Assembly: GCA_035946955.1 (NCBI GenBank)
Contig: DASYYE010000028.1
Location: forward strand, 1 to 12,141
From: DASYYE01 sp035946955
GTDB taxonomy: Bacteria > Actinomycetota > Actinomycetes > Streptosporangiales > Streptosporangiaceae
Reading direction: 5' to 3'
DNA length: 12,141 nt
The notes under the pieces are model-generated. The model was not told the origin of the DNA, did not search any database, and saw only the letters and a program-made list of their open reading frames with translations. The position numbers and the translations under genes are program-made. Positions 5,846 through 12,141 of the stretch are shown in pieces. Positions within the stretch are counted from its first letter, which is position 1. Each line of letters begins with the position of its first letter.

Positions 5846-6108
5846 GAAGCCGCCATTAGAGGCAAGGGGATTCACGAACGGGGCTAGGCCAGCTCCCCGG
5901 TGCCCATTTACGGCAGACGACCAACGACATTGTTGCCGTCAGCAGGGTTCAGAGAGCCGTTGAACCGGCCCGCATCGTACATCCATGTCCTTGGAAGCTG
6001 GCCATCTTATTTCCCTTGTTTATGGCGATTCGTCCCTCTTGTCCATGGGTGTTCGTCACTAAATGTGCCGCTGGCTGAAAGCAACGGGCATAGATCGGAG
6101 TGAGCTGC
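5846..6108. other. intergenic stretch without an intact gene
   Basis: This stretch is noticeably less GC-rich than its flanks, most clearly at 5998-6065. It holds a small hairpin, GGTTCA (5946-5951) with TGAACC (5961-5966) and a 9-nt loop, about 100 bp after the regulator stop, too weak to call a terminator. Its right end contains what look like broken sedolisin codons, listed separately. I see no tRNA, no insertion-sequence end and no convincing small ORF. Confidence 0.5.
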
Positions 6109-6146
6109 ATGAAATGGTCGGACGTGGGACGTGTGGTGGTCCCAGC
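6031..6146 (+). pseudogene. degraded upstream part of the sedolisin catalytic domain
   Basis: By eye, two frames carry pieces resembling the middle of S53 catalytic domains. In the frame starting at 6031 the peptide RPSCPWVFVTKCAAG resembles the usual (P)ASSPWVTAVGGT segment and stops at 6076. In the frame running through 6072-6146, LKATGIDRSELHE and then GRGTCGGPS resemble the L..G...SE..W segment and the G-(A/S)-T-G-G-G-(P/V)-S motif. A shift near 6147-6151 would rejoin the frame of the downstream ORF, which continues MSWAMPAWQ, the usual F-P-x-P-x-W-Q segment. The order is collinear with the family. Similarity is weak and was judged without alignment software. Confidence 0.42.
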
Positions 6147-8364
6147 GTCGATGTCGTGGGCGATGCCGGCCTGGCAGCAGGACGCACAGGTGCCCGGGGT
6201 CGTGATGCCTGGCAGCGCCGACTACGCCCAGGCGAACGCCGTCGAGGGACAGTTCGGGTACCCGGCTGGGTTCTGCCAGGCTGCCCTGGCCGGCGCGACA
6301 CCGTCGACGCCGTGCCGGACCGTACCGGACGTCTCCGCACAGGCCGACCAGTTCACTGGCGCGGTCACGATCTACAGTTCCTCCTTCGCCAGCCCTGGCA
6401 ACCCCACCGGGTGGATGACGCAAGGCGGCACGTCGTCGTCTGCGCCGACGTGGGCCGCGCTGCTCGCCATGATCAACGTCTCGCCGGCCTGCAAGGCGAA
6501 TACGGCGACGGCCAGCGGCGTCGGGTTCGCGAGCCCACTGCTGTACGCGGTGGCGTCGAACCCGGCCGCGTACAAGGCGTCGTTCAACGACATCACGGTG
6601 GGTAACAACGACAACTATGGCCTGGACAACGGCCAGGTGTACCCGGCGACCACCGGCTATGACCTCGCCTCGGGGCTGGGGTCGCCGCAATTGACCAGCG
6701 CTGGGGGCAAGGCCGGGCTCGCCTTCTACCTGTGCGGCCTGGGCGCCCAGCCCAGCAGGCCCGTCGTGACCGGCCTGAGCCCGGCCACGCTCCCGACCAG
6801 TGGCGGCACGGTGACGATCAGCGGGAATGGGTTCAAGACTGGGAGCACCTCCGGCGTCGCCGGGATCCAGGTCGGCACCGCAGAGGTGCCACCGGCTCAC
6901 TTCACGGTGACCAGCGCCACATCCATCACCGCGACGTTCCCGCCTGCGGTGGACACTCTCCCACCCGGTTCGCCCGCGCCACTGGATGGGGCTGGCCCTG
7001 CACACGTGAGCGTCACCGCCACGAATGGCGAAACGAGCATGCCGGGCGCGGCCAGCACCGTGCAGTACGTGGACGAGAGCGGCTCGTCGCCCGTCCCATC
7101 GGTCACCGGGGTGGCCCCCTTTGGTGGTCTGGAGACAGCACCGGCCCCGGTGACGATTCTCGGGTCGGGGTTCACCGGCGCCAGCGCAGTGACGTTCGGT
7201 GGGGTGGACGCCGCGAGCTTCAAGGTGGTGAGCCCGTTCGAGATCAAGGCCACACCAGCGCCGTACTCGGCCTCGACCACGTGTGCGCCGAGCGTAGTGG
7301 GTGAGACCCCAACGACCGACATCTGCCAGGCCCAGGTCCAGGTCACCAACACTCATGGCACGAGCGCGACCGGGACGATCCTGCCGCCCCTGGAAGGGGA
7401 TCTGACGCAGTCCGGGCCGCCCAGCTGCGGCTGCGAGACCATGCCCGCCCCCACCGAGTACGACTACGTCCCAGCCCCGGCCGTCACCTCCGTGTCCACC
7501 TCAGCCGCCGACCCGGCGTCGCTCGCCAGCGAGAACGGCAGCACGCTGATCACAGTGAACGGGACAGGCTTCGACATCTTGACCATCGACTATGCTGACT
7601 TCGGCGACCCAGCCCTGGAGTCATCGATTGACGGCTCCATCTCGTTCGCGACTGGCACCGAGATGCAGGTCACCGCGCCGCCGCAGCCGCTGTCTACCCA
7701 GCCCGCGGCCGTGCCGCTGTCGGTGAACACGCTGGCCGGGCAGTCAGCGGGACTCCCCGTCACCTACGCGGGAGTGCCCGTAGTGACCAGCGCACTGAAC
7801 ACCGCCACCCACCACAATGGCGCCCCCGACACCGGCGGCACTGCCATCACGATCACCGGCCAGGGCCTCAGTCAGGCAGTCGGGCCGCTGCGGTTCGCAT
7901 CGCCGTCCTCCACCGGTACCCAGTACACCTACACAGTCAGCAGCGACACCAGCATCAGCGCGCAGACAGTCCAGCAGAACCCCGCACTGGTCCACGTCAG
8001 GGTCTGCAGCGTCACCGGCTGCTCGCACAACCCCCCAGCCGACGACTTCTACCTCTACCCACCGGGCAACCCGACGGTCACCTCCGTCAGCCCAGCCTCA
8101 GGTCCGGCCGCAGGCGGCACCAAAGTCACGATCCACGGCCAGAACCTCGGCTGCGTGACCGGCGTGTTCTTCGGGACAGTGGCCGCCGAGACGTTCAGCA
8201 ACGCCCATGCCCTGCTGGACTGCGGATCGACCACCGTCGTCAACGCCACCTCACCCGTTGGCACCGCAGGCACGACAGTGAAGATGACCATCACCACAGT
8301 CGAAAGCGACTTCAGCGGCTCAGGCCCCAGTAAGTCCACGGCATCCTTCACATACACCTCCTGA
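6109..8364 (+). CDS. 5'-truncated sedolisin (S53) protease fragment with five IPT/TIG-like domains; probable pseudogene
   Basis: The ORF is 751 aa from ATG 6109 (GGAG 8 nt upstream; an in-frame GTG at 6100 is also possible). Residues 1-210 match only the C-terminal half of a sedolisin domain: MSWAMPAWQ, CRTVPDVSAQAD, the nucleophile motif GGTSSSAPTWAAL with Ser109, then NDITVGNN (Asp161, Ile162) and GYDLASGLGSP (Asp185) of the calcium site. The signal peptide, propeptide, Glu and Asp of the Ser-Glu-Asp triad and the oxyanion Asp are all missing, so proteolysis is not expected. Five immunoglobulin-like IPT/TIG units follow at about 218-322, 328-430, 456-553, 556-650 and 654-751, with motifs such as V-T-x-(L/V)-S-P-A and S-G-G-T-x-V-T-I-x-G. 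No wall anchor is seen. The parent was presumably a secreted protease with surface-binding domains. The long open 3' part suggests recent decay, or a product still made but not exported. Confidence 0.72.
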   Translation: MKWSDVGRVVVPASMSWAMPAWQQDAQVPGVVMPGSADYAQANAVEGQFGYPAGFCQAALAGATPSTPCRTVPDVSAQADQFTGAVTIYSSSFASPGNPTGWMTQGGTSSSAPTWAALLAMINVSPACKANTATASGVGFASPLLYAVASNPAAYKASFNDITVGNNDNYGLDNGQVYPATTGYDLASGLGSPQLTSAGGKAGLAFYLCGLGAQPSRPVVTGLSPATLPTSGGTVTISGNGFKTGSTSGVAGIQVGTAEVPPAHFTVTSATSITATFPPAVDTLPPGSPAPLDGAGPAHVSVTATNGETSMPGAASTVQYVDESGSSPVPSVTGVAPFGGLETAPAPVTILGSGFTGASAVTFGGVDAASFKVVSPFEIKATPAPYSASTTCAPSVVGETPTTDICQAQVQVTNTHGTSATGTILPPLEGDLTQSGPPSCGCETMPAPTEYDYVPAPAVTSVSTSAADPASLASENGSTLITVNGTGFDILTIDYADFGDPALESSIDGSISFATGTEMQVTAPPQPLSTQPAAVPLSVNTLAGQSAGLPVTYAGVPVVTSALNTATHHNGAPDTGGTAITITGQGLSQAVGPLRFASPSSTGTQYTYTVSSDTSISAQTVQQNPALVHVRVCSVTGCSHNPPADDFYLYPPGNPTVTSVSPASGPAAGGTKVTIHGQNLGCVTGVFFGTVAAETFSNAHALLDCGSTTVVNATSPVGTAGTTVKMTITTVESDFSGSGPSKSTASFTYTS

Positions 8365-8404
8365 GCGGCCGACCTCGAGGACGCCTGCCGCCAGGCTCTC
8401 ACTG

Positions 8405-8421
8405 ACGGTTCTGCCAACCGT
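8405..8421. terminator. weak hairpin between convergent genes
   Basis: ACGGTT (8405-8410) and AACCGT (8416-8421) form a 6-bp stem with a 5-nt loop, extendable by one G-U pair. It lies in the 90-bp gap between the TIG-domain ORF and the convergent glycosyltransferase gene, where a terminator is expected. There is no U-tract. Confidence 0.35.
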
Positions 8422-8454
8422 TCACCTTGAGCGTTGGCGTGGAGGGGGACCGGT

Positions 8455-9720
8455 TTACGTAGCAACCGGGTCGGGCACGGCCTCGGGCTCGCCTGTCTCG
8501 GCCGGGCCGCTGTTGCCGGCGCGCCAATACCAGCTCGCAGGCGCGAGAAGCAGGGCGGCAGTGAATGCGACGACCAGCCATAGCCGTGCCTCGGCACGAA
8601 TGGCCGGGTTTTGTGTGGACAGTGGCACCAGCCATAGCGCGCAGAATGTCACCAGGCTCCACAGCGGGAACGGCCGCTTGGTGCCGAGCAGGTCCCACAG
8701 CAACGCCCCCAGCATTACCCCCGCGGTATAGTACCCGCGCGCGGCTGGGTCGAGGACGATCCGTGCGCCGACTCCGAGGAGGACGATGGCGGGCCAGCGC
8801 CGGCGCCAGAGCGCGAGCCCGCCGAGCAGGCAGCCGAGCGCGACCTGGGCGGGCCGGTCCCACGACGGCGTGCGCGTGGTTGTCACCCCCAGCAGCCGCA
8901 GGGCCGAGTCCGGCATGTTCACGATCGTGTAGCGGGCCGCGGAGAGCGTGCCCGGGTCGGCCACGACGAACGGGAGCCAGGCAGCCACGATGACTGCGGC
9001 CATGGCCGCGCCAGCGAGCAGGCAGGCGCGCCAGCCCGTCCGGAAGGCCGTGGCCCCCGACCTGAGGACGTCTCCCGCCCGCGTCGTCATCAGCCATCCC
9101 TGCGGGGCGCCGGCCAGGACCAGCATGGGCAGGAACACCAGGGCCCAGGGTTTGCTGTCCACGGACAGGCCGAGGGCCAGACCGGCCGGCACGGGCCTGC
9201 GCCTGACCACGGCCCACAAGGCCAGCATGGCGAACAGCAGGGCAAGGCAGTCGTCGAGGTGGCCGAAGACCACGGACAGCACTTCCCAGGTGGCCATGAA
9301 GGCCGCTCCGCCGGACAGGTAGGTCCACCGCAGCCACGGGTCGTCCGCCAGTTCCGGCCGGACGGTGACGGTGACCCGCCGGATCAGGCCGAGGGTGGCC
9401 AGGCCGATTGCGGTCATGGTCAGTTCCGCCGCCACGACCCCGCCGTTGGGCCCGAGGTGCATGACGGCCTGCGCGACCGTGAACGCGGCGGGGCCGATCT
9501 GCAGGTACGGGTAGTTGGCGTACAGGTGCAGGCCACCTGGTGCCACATGCCTGCCGTAGGGACCGGAAAAGAGCAGCCTGGCGCCCTGCGGGAAGAAGAA
9601 CCACGAACGCCGCGCGCGGCTCGGTGAGTCGGTCCAAAAGCACACGGCGGTCCAGCAGAGCAGCGCCAGCGCAGTCCAGTGCCGCGACAGGGCGCCACGC
9701 CAGGCCGGTGTGACAGACAT
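8455..9720 (-). CDS. polytopic membrane glycosyltransferase, GT-C fold, GT87/DUF2029-like
   Basis: This is a membrane protein of 421 aa from ATG 9720 with roughly ten hydrophobic helices. Supporting motifs are an acidic residue after the first helix (WTDSPS, Asp31), then FFFPQGARLLFSG and GGLHLYANYPYLQIGP (62-77), which recur in actinobacterial GT87-like proteins. Next comes GHLDDCLALLFAMLALW (153-169), followed by GLALGLSVDSKPWALVFLPML (180-200), the common G-x-x-x-(K)-P-x-x-x-x-x-P segment of polyprenyl-phosphate sugar transferases. Family members such as the mycobacterial alpha-mannosyltransferases use polyprenyl-phosphate sugars to build cell-envelope glycans on the outer face. Sugar and acceptor here cannot be told. 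The last 25 residues are a soluble Pro/Glu-rich tail. No Shine-Dalgarno site is obvious. It stands alone between convergent and divergent neighbours. Confidence 0.75.
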   Translation of the reverse strand: MSVTPAWRGALSRHWTALALLCWTAVCFWTDSPSRARRSWFFFPQGARLLFSGPYGRHVAPGGLHLYANYPYLQIGPAAFTVAQAVMHLGPNGGVVAAELTMTAIGLATLGLIRRVTVTVRPELADDPWLRWTYLSGGAAFMATWEVLSVVFGHLDDCLALLFAMLALWAVVRRRPVPAGLALGLSVDSKPWALVFLPMLVLAGAPQGWLMTTRAGDVLRSGATAFRTGWRACLLAGAAMAAVIVAAWLPFVVADPGTLSAARYTIVNMPDSALRLLGVTTTRTPSWDRPAQVALGCLLGGLALWRRRWPAIVLLGVGARIVLDPAARGYYTAGVMLGALLWDLLGTKRPFPLWSLVTFCALWLVPLSTQNPAIRAEARLWLVVAFTAALLLAPASWYWRAGNSGPAETGEPEAVPDPVAT

Positions 9721-9865
9721 ACGGTATGCCCGAAATAGACGGTAATGGGATAACCGCGCTGATCGTAGCTGATATGCCTACGCTGAGCACCGGGTTCGGG
9801 ACGTGCCACGGACCTGGCATCCAGGGGATGGGCACTGGGCGGGCGTGCCTGCGGGCTGCGGCCAC

Positions 9866-9877
9866 TAGTCTTGCCCG
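9866..9877 (+). promoter_or_regulatory. leaderless-type -10 element of trmI
   Basis: TAGTCT (9866-9871) fits TAnnnT and ends 6 nt before GTG 9878, where no Shine-Dalgarno sequence exists. The -35 region is weak. The rest of the 157-bp divergent gap (9721-9865) must hold the glycosyltransferase promoter. The motif TACCGT occurs twice there on the minus strand, 18 bp apart (9744-9739 and 9726-9721), but no clear promoter pair is visible. Confidence 0.5.
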
Positions 9878-10849
9878 GTGATCTCCGCGCGCCGTGGGCC
9901 GTTCCGGCCAGGGGACCAGGTCCAGCTCACTGACCCCAAGGGACGCCGCCACCTCGTCCTGCTGGCGCCTGGCCGCCTGTTCCACACCCACCGTGGGGCA
10001 CTGGCCCACGACGACCTGATCGGCAGCGCGGAGGGGTGCGTGGTGCGGTCGTCGGGTGGCACGCCCTACGTGGCGCTGCGGCCCCTGCTCGCCGATTTCA
10101 CGTTGTCCATGACCAGGGGTGCGGCGGTTGTCTACCCGAAGGACGCGGCGCAGATCGTTGCCATGACCGACATCTTCCCTGGCGCGGCCGTGCTGGAGGC
10201 GGGTGCGGGCTCCGGAGCGCTGTCGTGCTGGCTGCTGCGGGCGGTTGGGAATGACGGGCTGCTCGTGTCCTACGAACGCAGAGAAGACTTCGCGGAGGTC
10301 GCGCGCACGAACGTCGAGCGCTTCTTCGGCGGGCCCCACCCGGCGTGGCAGCTGCGCGTGGGCGCCCTGCCCACGGTGGAGCCGGCGAGCCCCGCGGTGG
10401 CGTCAGCAGACCCGGCGGAATTCAGCGCTGAGCGGACCGAGCCTGGTGACCCCCCGGACCCGGGGCCGCTCACGGACCCTGCCGACGGCCTGGAGCAGGG
10501 GGCGTTCGACCGGGTCGTGCTGGACATGCTGGCGCCGTGGGAGTGCGTTGGGACGGTCGCGCACGCACTGGCGCCCGGCGGTGTGGTCTGCTGCTACGTG
10601 GCGACAGTGCCGCAGTTGTCGAGAACAGTTGAGACGCTGCGTGGGCACGGCGCGTTCCTGGAGCCGTCTGCATGGGAATCCATCTCACGTGACTGGCATG
10701 CAGATGGACTGGCCGTCCGGCCCGAGCACCGGATGGTCGCCCACACGGGCTTCCTGGTCACCGCCCGCAGGCTCGCCCACGGCACGACCGCGCCGCCGCG
10801 GCGGCGCCGTCCGGGCGGCGGCGCGGCGAGCCCAGGTCCGGCCTGGTGA
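9878..10849 (+). CDS. trmI: tRNA (adenine-58-N1)-methyltransferase TrmI
   Basis: This cytoplasmic enzyme transfers methyl from SAM to N1 of A58 in the tRNA T-loop; the family works as a tetramer. Seen in 323 aa: an N-terminal beta domain (RRGPFRPGDQVQLTD, HTHRGALAHDDLIG), the RGAAVVYPKDAAQIV segment (80-94) before the Rossmann fold, motif I EAGAGSGAL (107-115), the ribose-binding acidic turn YERRED (132-137), and DRVVLDMLAPWE (211-222). YVATVPQLSRTVETL and RPEHRMVAHTGFLVTARRLA follow. The match to Rv2118c is strong. Oddities are a Pro/Asp/Glu-rich stretch of about 45 residues (165-208) where relatives have about 10, and an Arg/Gly-rich C-terminal tail. Start GTG 9878 follows a leaderless -10. 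It sits just upstream of the ARC ATPase gene in the same direction, as is usual in actinobacteria. Confidence 0.95.
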   Translation: MISARRGPFRPGDQVQLTDPKGRRHLVLLAPGRLFHTHRGALAHDDLIGSAEGCVVRSSGGTPYVALRPLLADFTLSMTRGAAVVYPKDAAQIVAMTDIFPGAAVLEAGAGSGALSCWLLRAVGNDGLLVSYERREDFAEVARTNVERFFGGPHPAWQLRVGALPTVEPASPAVASADPAEFSAERTEPGDPPDPGPLTDPADGLEQGAFDRVVLDMLAPWECVGTVAHALAPGGVVCCYVATVPQLSRTVETLRGHGAFLEPSAWESISRDWHADGLAVRPEHRMVAHTGFLVTARRLAHGTTAPPRRRRPGGGAASPGPAW

Positions 10850-10902
10850 GCGTTTTGTCGCAGGTGCCGGCCACGATGGTGAACGCGGCAGCACACAACA
10901 GC

Positions 10903-10954
10903 TTGACGCCAGCAGCCGCGGTCGGGTTACGTCAGGCGTCAGGATAGGTAGGGT
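10903..10954 (+). promoter_or_regulatory. candidate promoter region of the ARC/Mpa gene
   Basis: TTGACG (10903-10908) is a good -35 box, with TTACGT (10927-10932) 18 bp downstream as a poor -10. A second possible -10, TAGGGT (10949-10954), fits TAnnnT but has a weak -35. Between them CGTCAGG is repeated in tandem (10930-10936 and 10937-10943). The 138-bp gap holds no gene. Independent transcription of ARC from trmI is therefore possible but not certain. Confidence 0.35.
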
Positions 10955-10973
10955 CTAAGTGGGACCTTCTTTC

Positions 10974-10982
10974 GGAGGGAGG
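10974..10982 (+). promoter_or_regulatory. strong ribosome binding site of the ARC/Mpa gene
   Basis: GGAGGGAGG lies 5 nt before GTG 10988 and fixes that start. It is by far the strongest Shine-Dalgarno sequence in the window and contrasts with the leaderless starts of several neighbours. Confidence 0.8.
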
Positions 10983-10987
10983 TAGGC

Positions 10988-12141
10988 GTGGCCACTCGTG
11001 ATGAAGGCTCTTTCGCCGGGCGGCACGATGACCAGGTCAAGAGCCTCACGACTCAGATCTCCTTCTTGGAGGAGGAAGTGGCGGTCCTGCGGCGGAGGTT
11101 GACTGACTCCCCGCGGCAGGCCCGCCTGCTGGAGGAGCGCCTGCGGGACGCTGAGGCGAGGCTTGCCACGGTCACCGGTCAGAACAACCGGCTCGCGGAC
11201 ACGCTCCGGGAGGCGCGCGACCAGATCGTGGCGCTGAAGGAGGAGGTTGACCGCCTCAGCAAGCCCCCATCAGGCTTCGGCATCTTCCTGGGCGCCTGTG
11301 AGGACGGCACGGTGGACGTTTTCACCGGCGGGCGCAAGATGCGTGTGAACGTCAGTCCCGCGGTGGAGACCGAAACGCTTCGGCCCGGCCAGGAGGTCGT
11401 GCTGAACGAGTCGCTCACGGTCGTCATCTCGCAGGGGTATGAGACGGTCGGCGAGGTCGTCATGCTCAAGGAGATCCTTGAGGACGGCGAGCGGGCTCTG
11501 GTCATCGCGCACGCGGACGAGGAGCGGGTCGCCCGCCTGGCCGAGCCGCTGCTGCAGGCAACCTTGCGCGCTGGCGACTCCCTGCTGCTGGAGCCCCGCT
11601 CGGGGTACGTGTACGAGCGGATCCCCAAGGCCGAGGTCGAGGAGCTGATCCTGGAGGAGGTGCCGGACATCTCCTACAGCGACATCGGTGGCCTCGCCTC
11701 CCAGATCGAGCAGATCCGCGATGCCATCGAACTGCCGTACCTGCACGCGGACCTGTTCAAGGAACACCAGTTGCGGCCGCCCAAGGGTGTCCTGCTCTAC
11801 GGCCCGCCAGGCTGCGGCAAGACACTCATCGCCAAGGCGGTCGCCAACTCCCTCGCCAAGCAGGTCGCGGCCAAGACGGCCGGCAGTGCGAAGGAGGGCA
11901 AGAGCTTCTTCCTGAACATCAAGGGCCCCGAGCTGCTGAACAAGTACGTCGGTGAGACCGAGCGCCACATCCGCCTGGTCTTCCAGCGCGCGCGTGAGAA
12001 GGCCAGCGAGGGCATGCCCGTCATCGTGTTCTTCGACGAGATGGACTCGATCTTCCGCACCCGTGGGTCGGGGGTGTCCAGCGACGTCGAGAACACCATC
12101 GTCCCGCAGCTGCTCAGCGAGATCGATGGCGTCGAGGGGCT
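10988..12141 (+). CDS. mpa: proteasome-associated AAA ATPase ARC/Mpa, incomplete at the window end
   Basis: This hexameric ATPase (arc or mpa) recognises Pup-tagged proteins, unfolds them and feeds them into the 20S proteasome. The window holds 384 codons; family members have about 590-610. GTG 10988 has a very strong ribosome binding site. Seen in order: an N-terminal coiled coil (about 15-91; FLEEEVAVLRRRL, LREARDQIVALKEEVDRL) that binds Pup, then the OB-fold interdomain (about 95-228). The AAA module starts at SDIGGL (Asp232). Walker A is GPPGCGKT (272-279), the pore loop is NKYVGETER with Tyr320-Val321, and Walker B is VFFDEMDSIF (Asp350, Glu351). RTRGSGVSSDVENT follows. The short insert AKTAGSAKEGKSFF before the Walker A-distal strand is usual for ARC. 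The arginine fingers and the C-terminal proteasome-docking tail lie beyond the window. The dop, pup and prcBA genes would be expected next. Confidence 0.97.
   Translation, partial: MATRDEGSFAGRHDDQVKSLTTQISFLEEEVAVLRRRLTDSPRQARLLEERLRDAEARLATVTGQNNRLADTLREARDQIVALKEEVDRLSKPPSGFGIFLGACEDGTVDVFTGGRKMRVNVSPAVETETLRPGQEVVLNESLTVVISQGYETVGEVVMLKEILEDGERALVIAHADEERVARLAEPLLQATLRAGDSLLLEPRSGYVYERIPKAEVEELILEEVPDISYSDIGGLASQIEQIRDAIELPYLHADLFKEHQLRPPKGVLLYGPPGCGKTLIAKAVANSLAKQVAAKTAGSAKEGKSFFLNIKGPELLNKYVGETERHIRLVFQRAREKASEGMPVIVFFDEMDSIFRTRGSGVSSDVENTIVPQLLSEIDGVEG

Noticed and set aside
5900..6103. A 67-codon plus-strand ORF in the gap after the regulator
   Set aside because: No ribosome binding site, unusual composition, overlap with the decayed sedolisin region, and no similarity I recognise.
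5846..6108. Possible tRNA or insertion-sequence end in the less GC-rich gap
   Set aside because: No cloverleaf, no T-loop consensus, and no terminal inverted repeats or target duplications could be found by eye.
6007..7356. A 449-codon antisense open frame opposite the sedolisin/TIG gene
   Set aside because: Arg/Gly/His-rich composition without domain pattern is typical of the antisense of GC-rich coding DNA; the plus strand carries clear S53 and TIG motifs.
9721..9744. TACCGT repeated 18 bp apart just before the glycosyltransferase start, as a possible operator
   Set aside because: A 6-bp direct repeat is expected by chance at this frequency, and no adjacent regulator gene supports it; noted only in the trmI promoter entry.
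8399..10339. A 646-codon open frame on the minus strand spanning the glycosyltransferase gene, trmI promoter and part of trmI
   Set aside because: The translation is low-complexity Arg/Pro/Gly-rich shadow protein. It covers two well-supported genes in other frames and matches no family I recognise.

Overview
The window is a piece of a high-GC actinobacterial chromosome. The evidence is the GC-rich third codon positions, GTG starts, several leaderless-type starts, and above all the 5' two-thirds of a Mpa/ARC proteasomal ATPase preceded by a TrmI tRNA methyltransferase, a pairing typical of Actinobacteria with a 20S proteasome and pupylation. The secreted FG-GAP and sedolisin/TIG-type proteins are common in soil actinomycetes. 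Genus cannot be fixed from this sequence alone.

Layout. 1-1151 (minus) carries an ABC exporter of the DrrA/DrrB type: an ATPase followed 27 bp later by the start of an ABC-2 permease that runs off the window edge. 1240-2154 (minus) is a RecB/AddB-like nuclease with a four-cysteine Fe-S signature. It diverges from 2248-3393 (plus), a site-2-type M50 membrane metalloprotease with a CBS-like tail. A strong hairpin (3432-3468) separates this from the convergent gene 3496-4746 (minus), a secreted seven-bladed FG-GAP propeller protein. The 305-bp divergent region 4747-5051 holds three palindromes, one lying on a well-formed promoter. It leads into a two-gene unit (5052-5845, plus): a small four-helix membrane protein whose stop codon overlaps the start of a winged-helix regulator. 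After a non-coding, decayed-looking stretch comes 6109-8364 (plus), a 5'-truncated S53 (sedolisin) protease fragment fused to five IPT/TIG-like domains. 8455-9720 (minus) is a polytopic GT87-like glycosyltransferase. 9878-10849 (plus) is TrmI and 10988-12141 (plus, incomplete) is the ARC/Mpa ATPase.

How it fits together. The RecB-like, TrmI and ARC genes are the conserved backbone of the actinobacterial proteasome neighbourhood (compare Rv2119, Rv2118c and Rv2115c of M. tuberculosis). The stretch from about 3.4 to 9.75 kb looks like accessory material inserted between M50 and trmI: it switches strand repeatedly, encodes cell-surface or secreted proteins, and contains a decayed protease. The points most worth a second look are the regulator/membrane-protein pair with an operator-like palindrome on its leaderless promoter, the decayed sedolisin with apparent frameshifted remnants upstream, the hexanucleotide repeat that lengthens one propeller blade, and an acidic/proline-rich insertion inside TrmI. 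I see no CRISPR array, tRNA, rRNA, insertion sequence or clear phage gene, and no wholly new system that I could defend.
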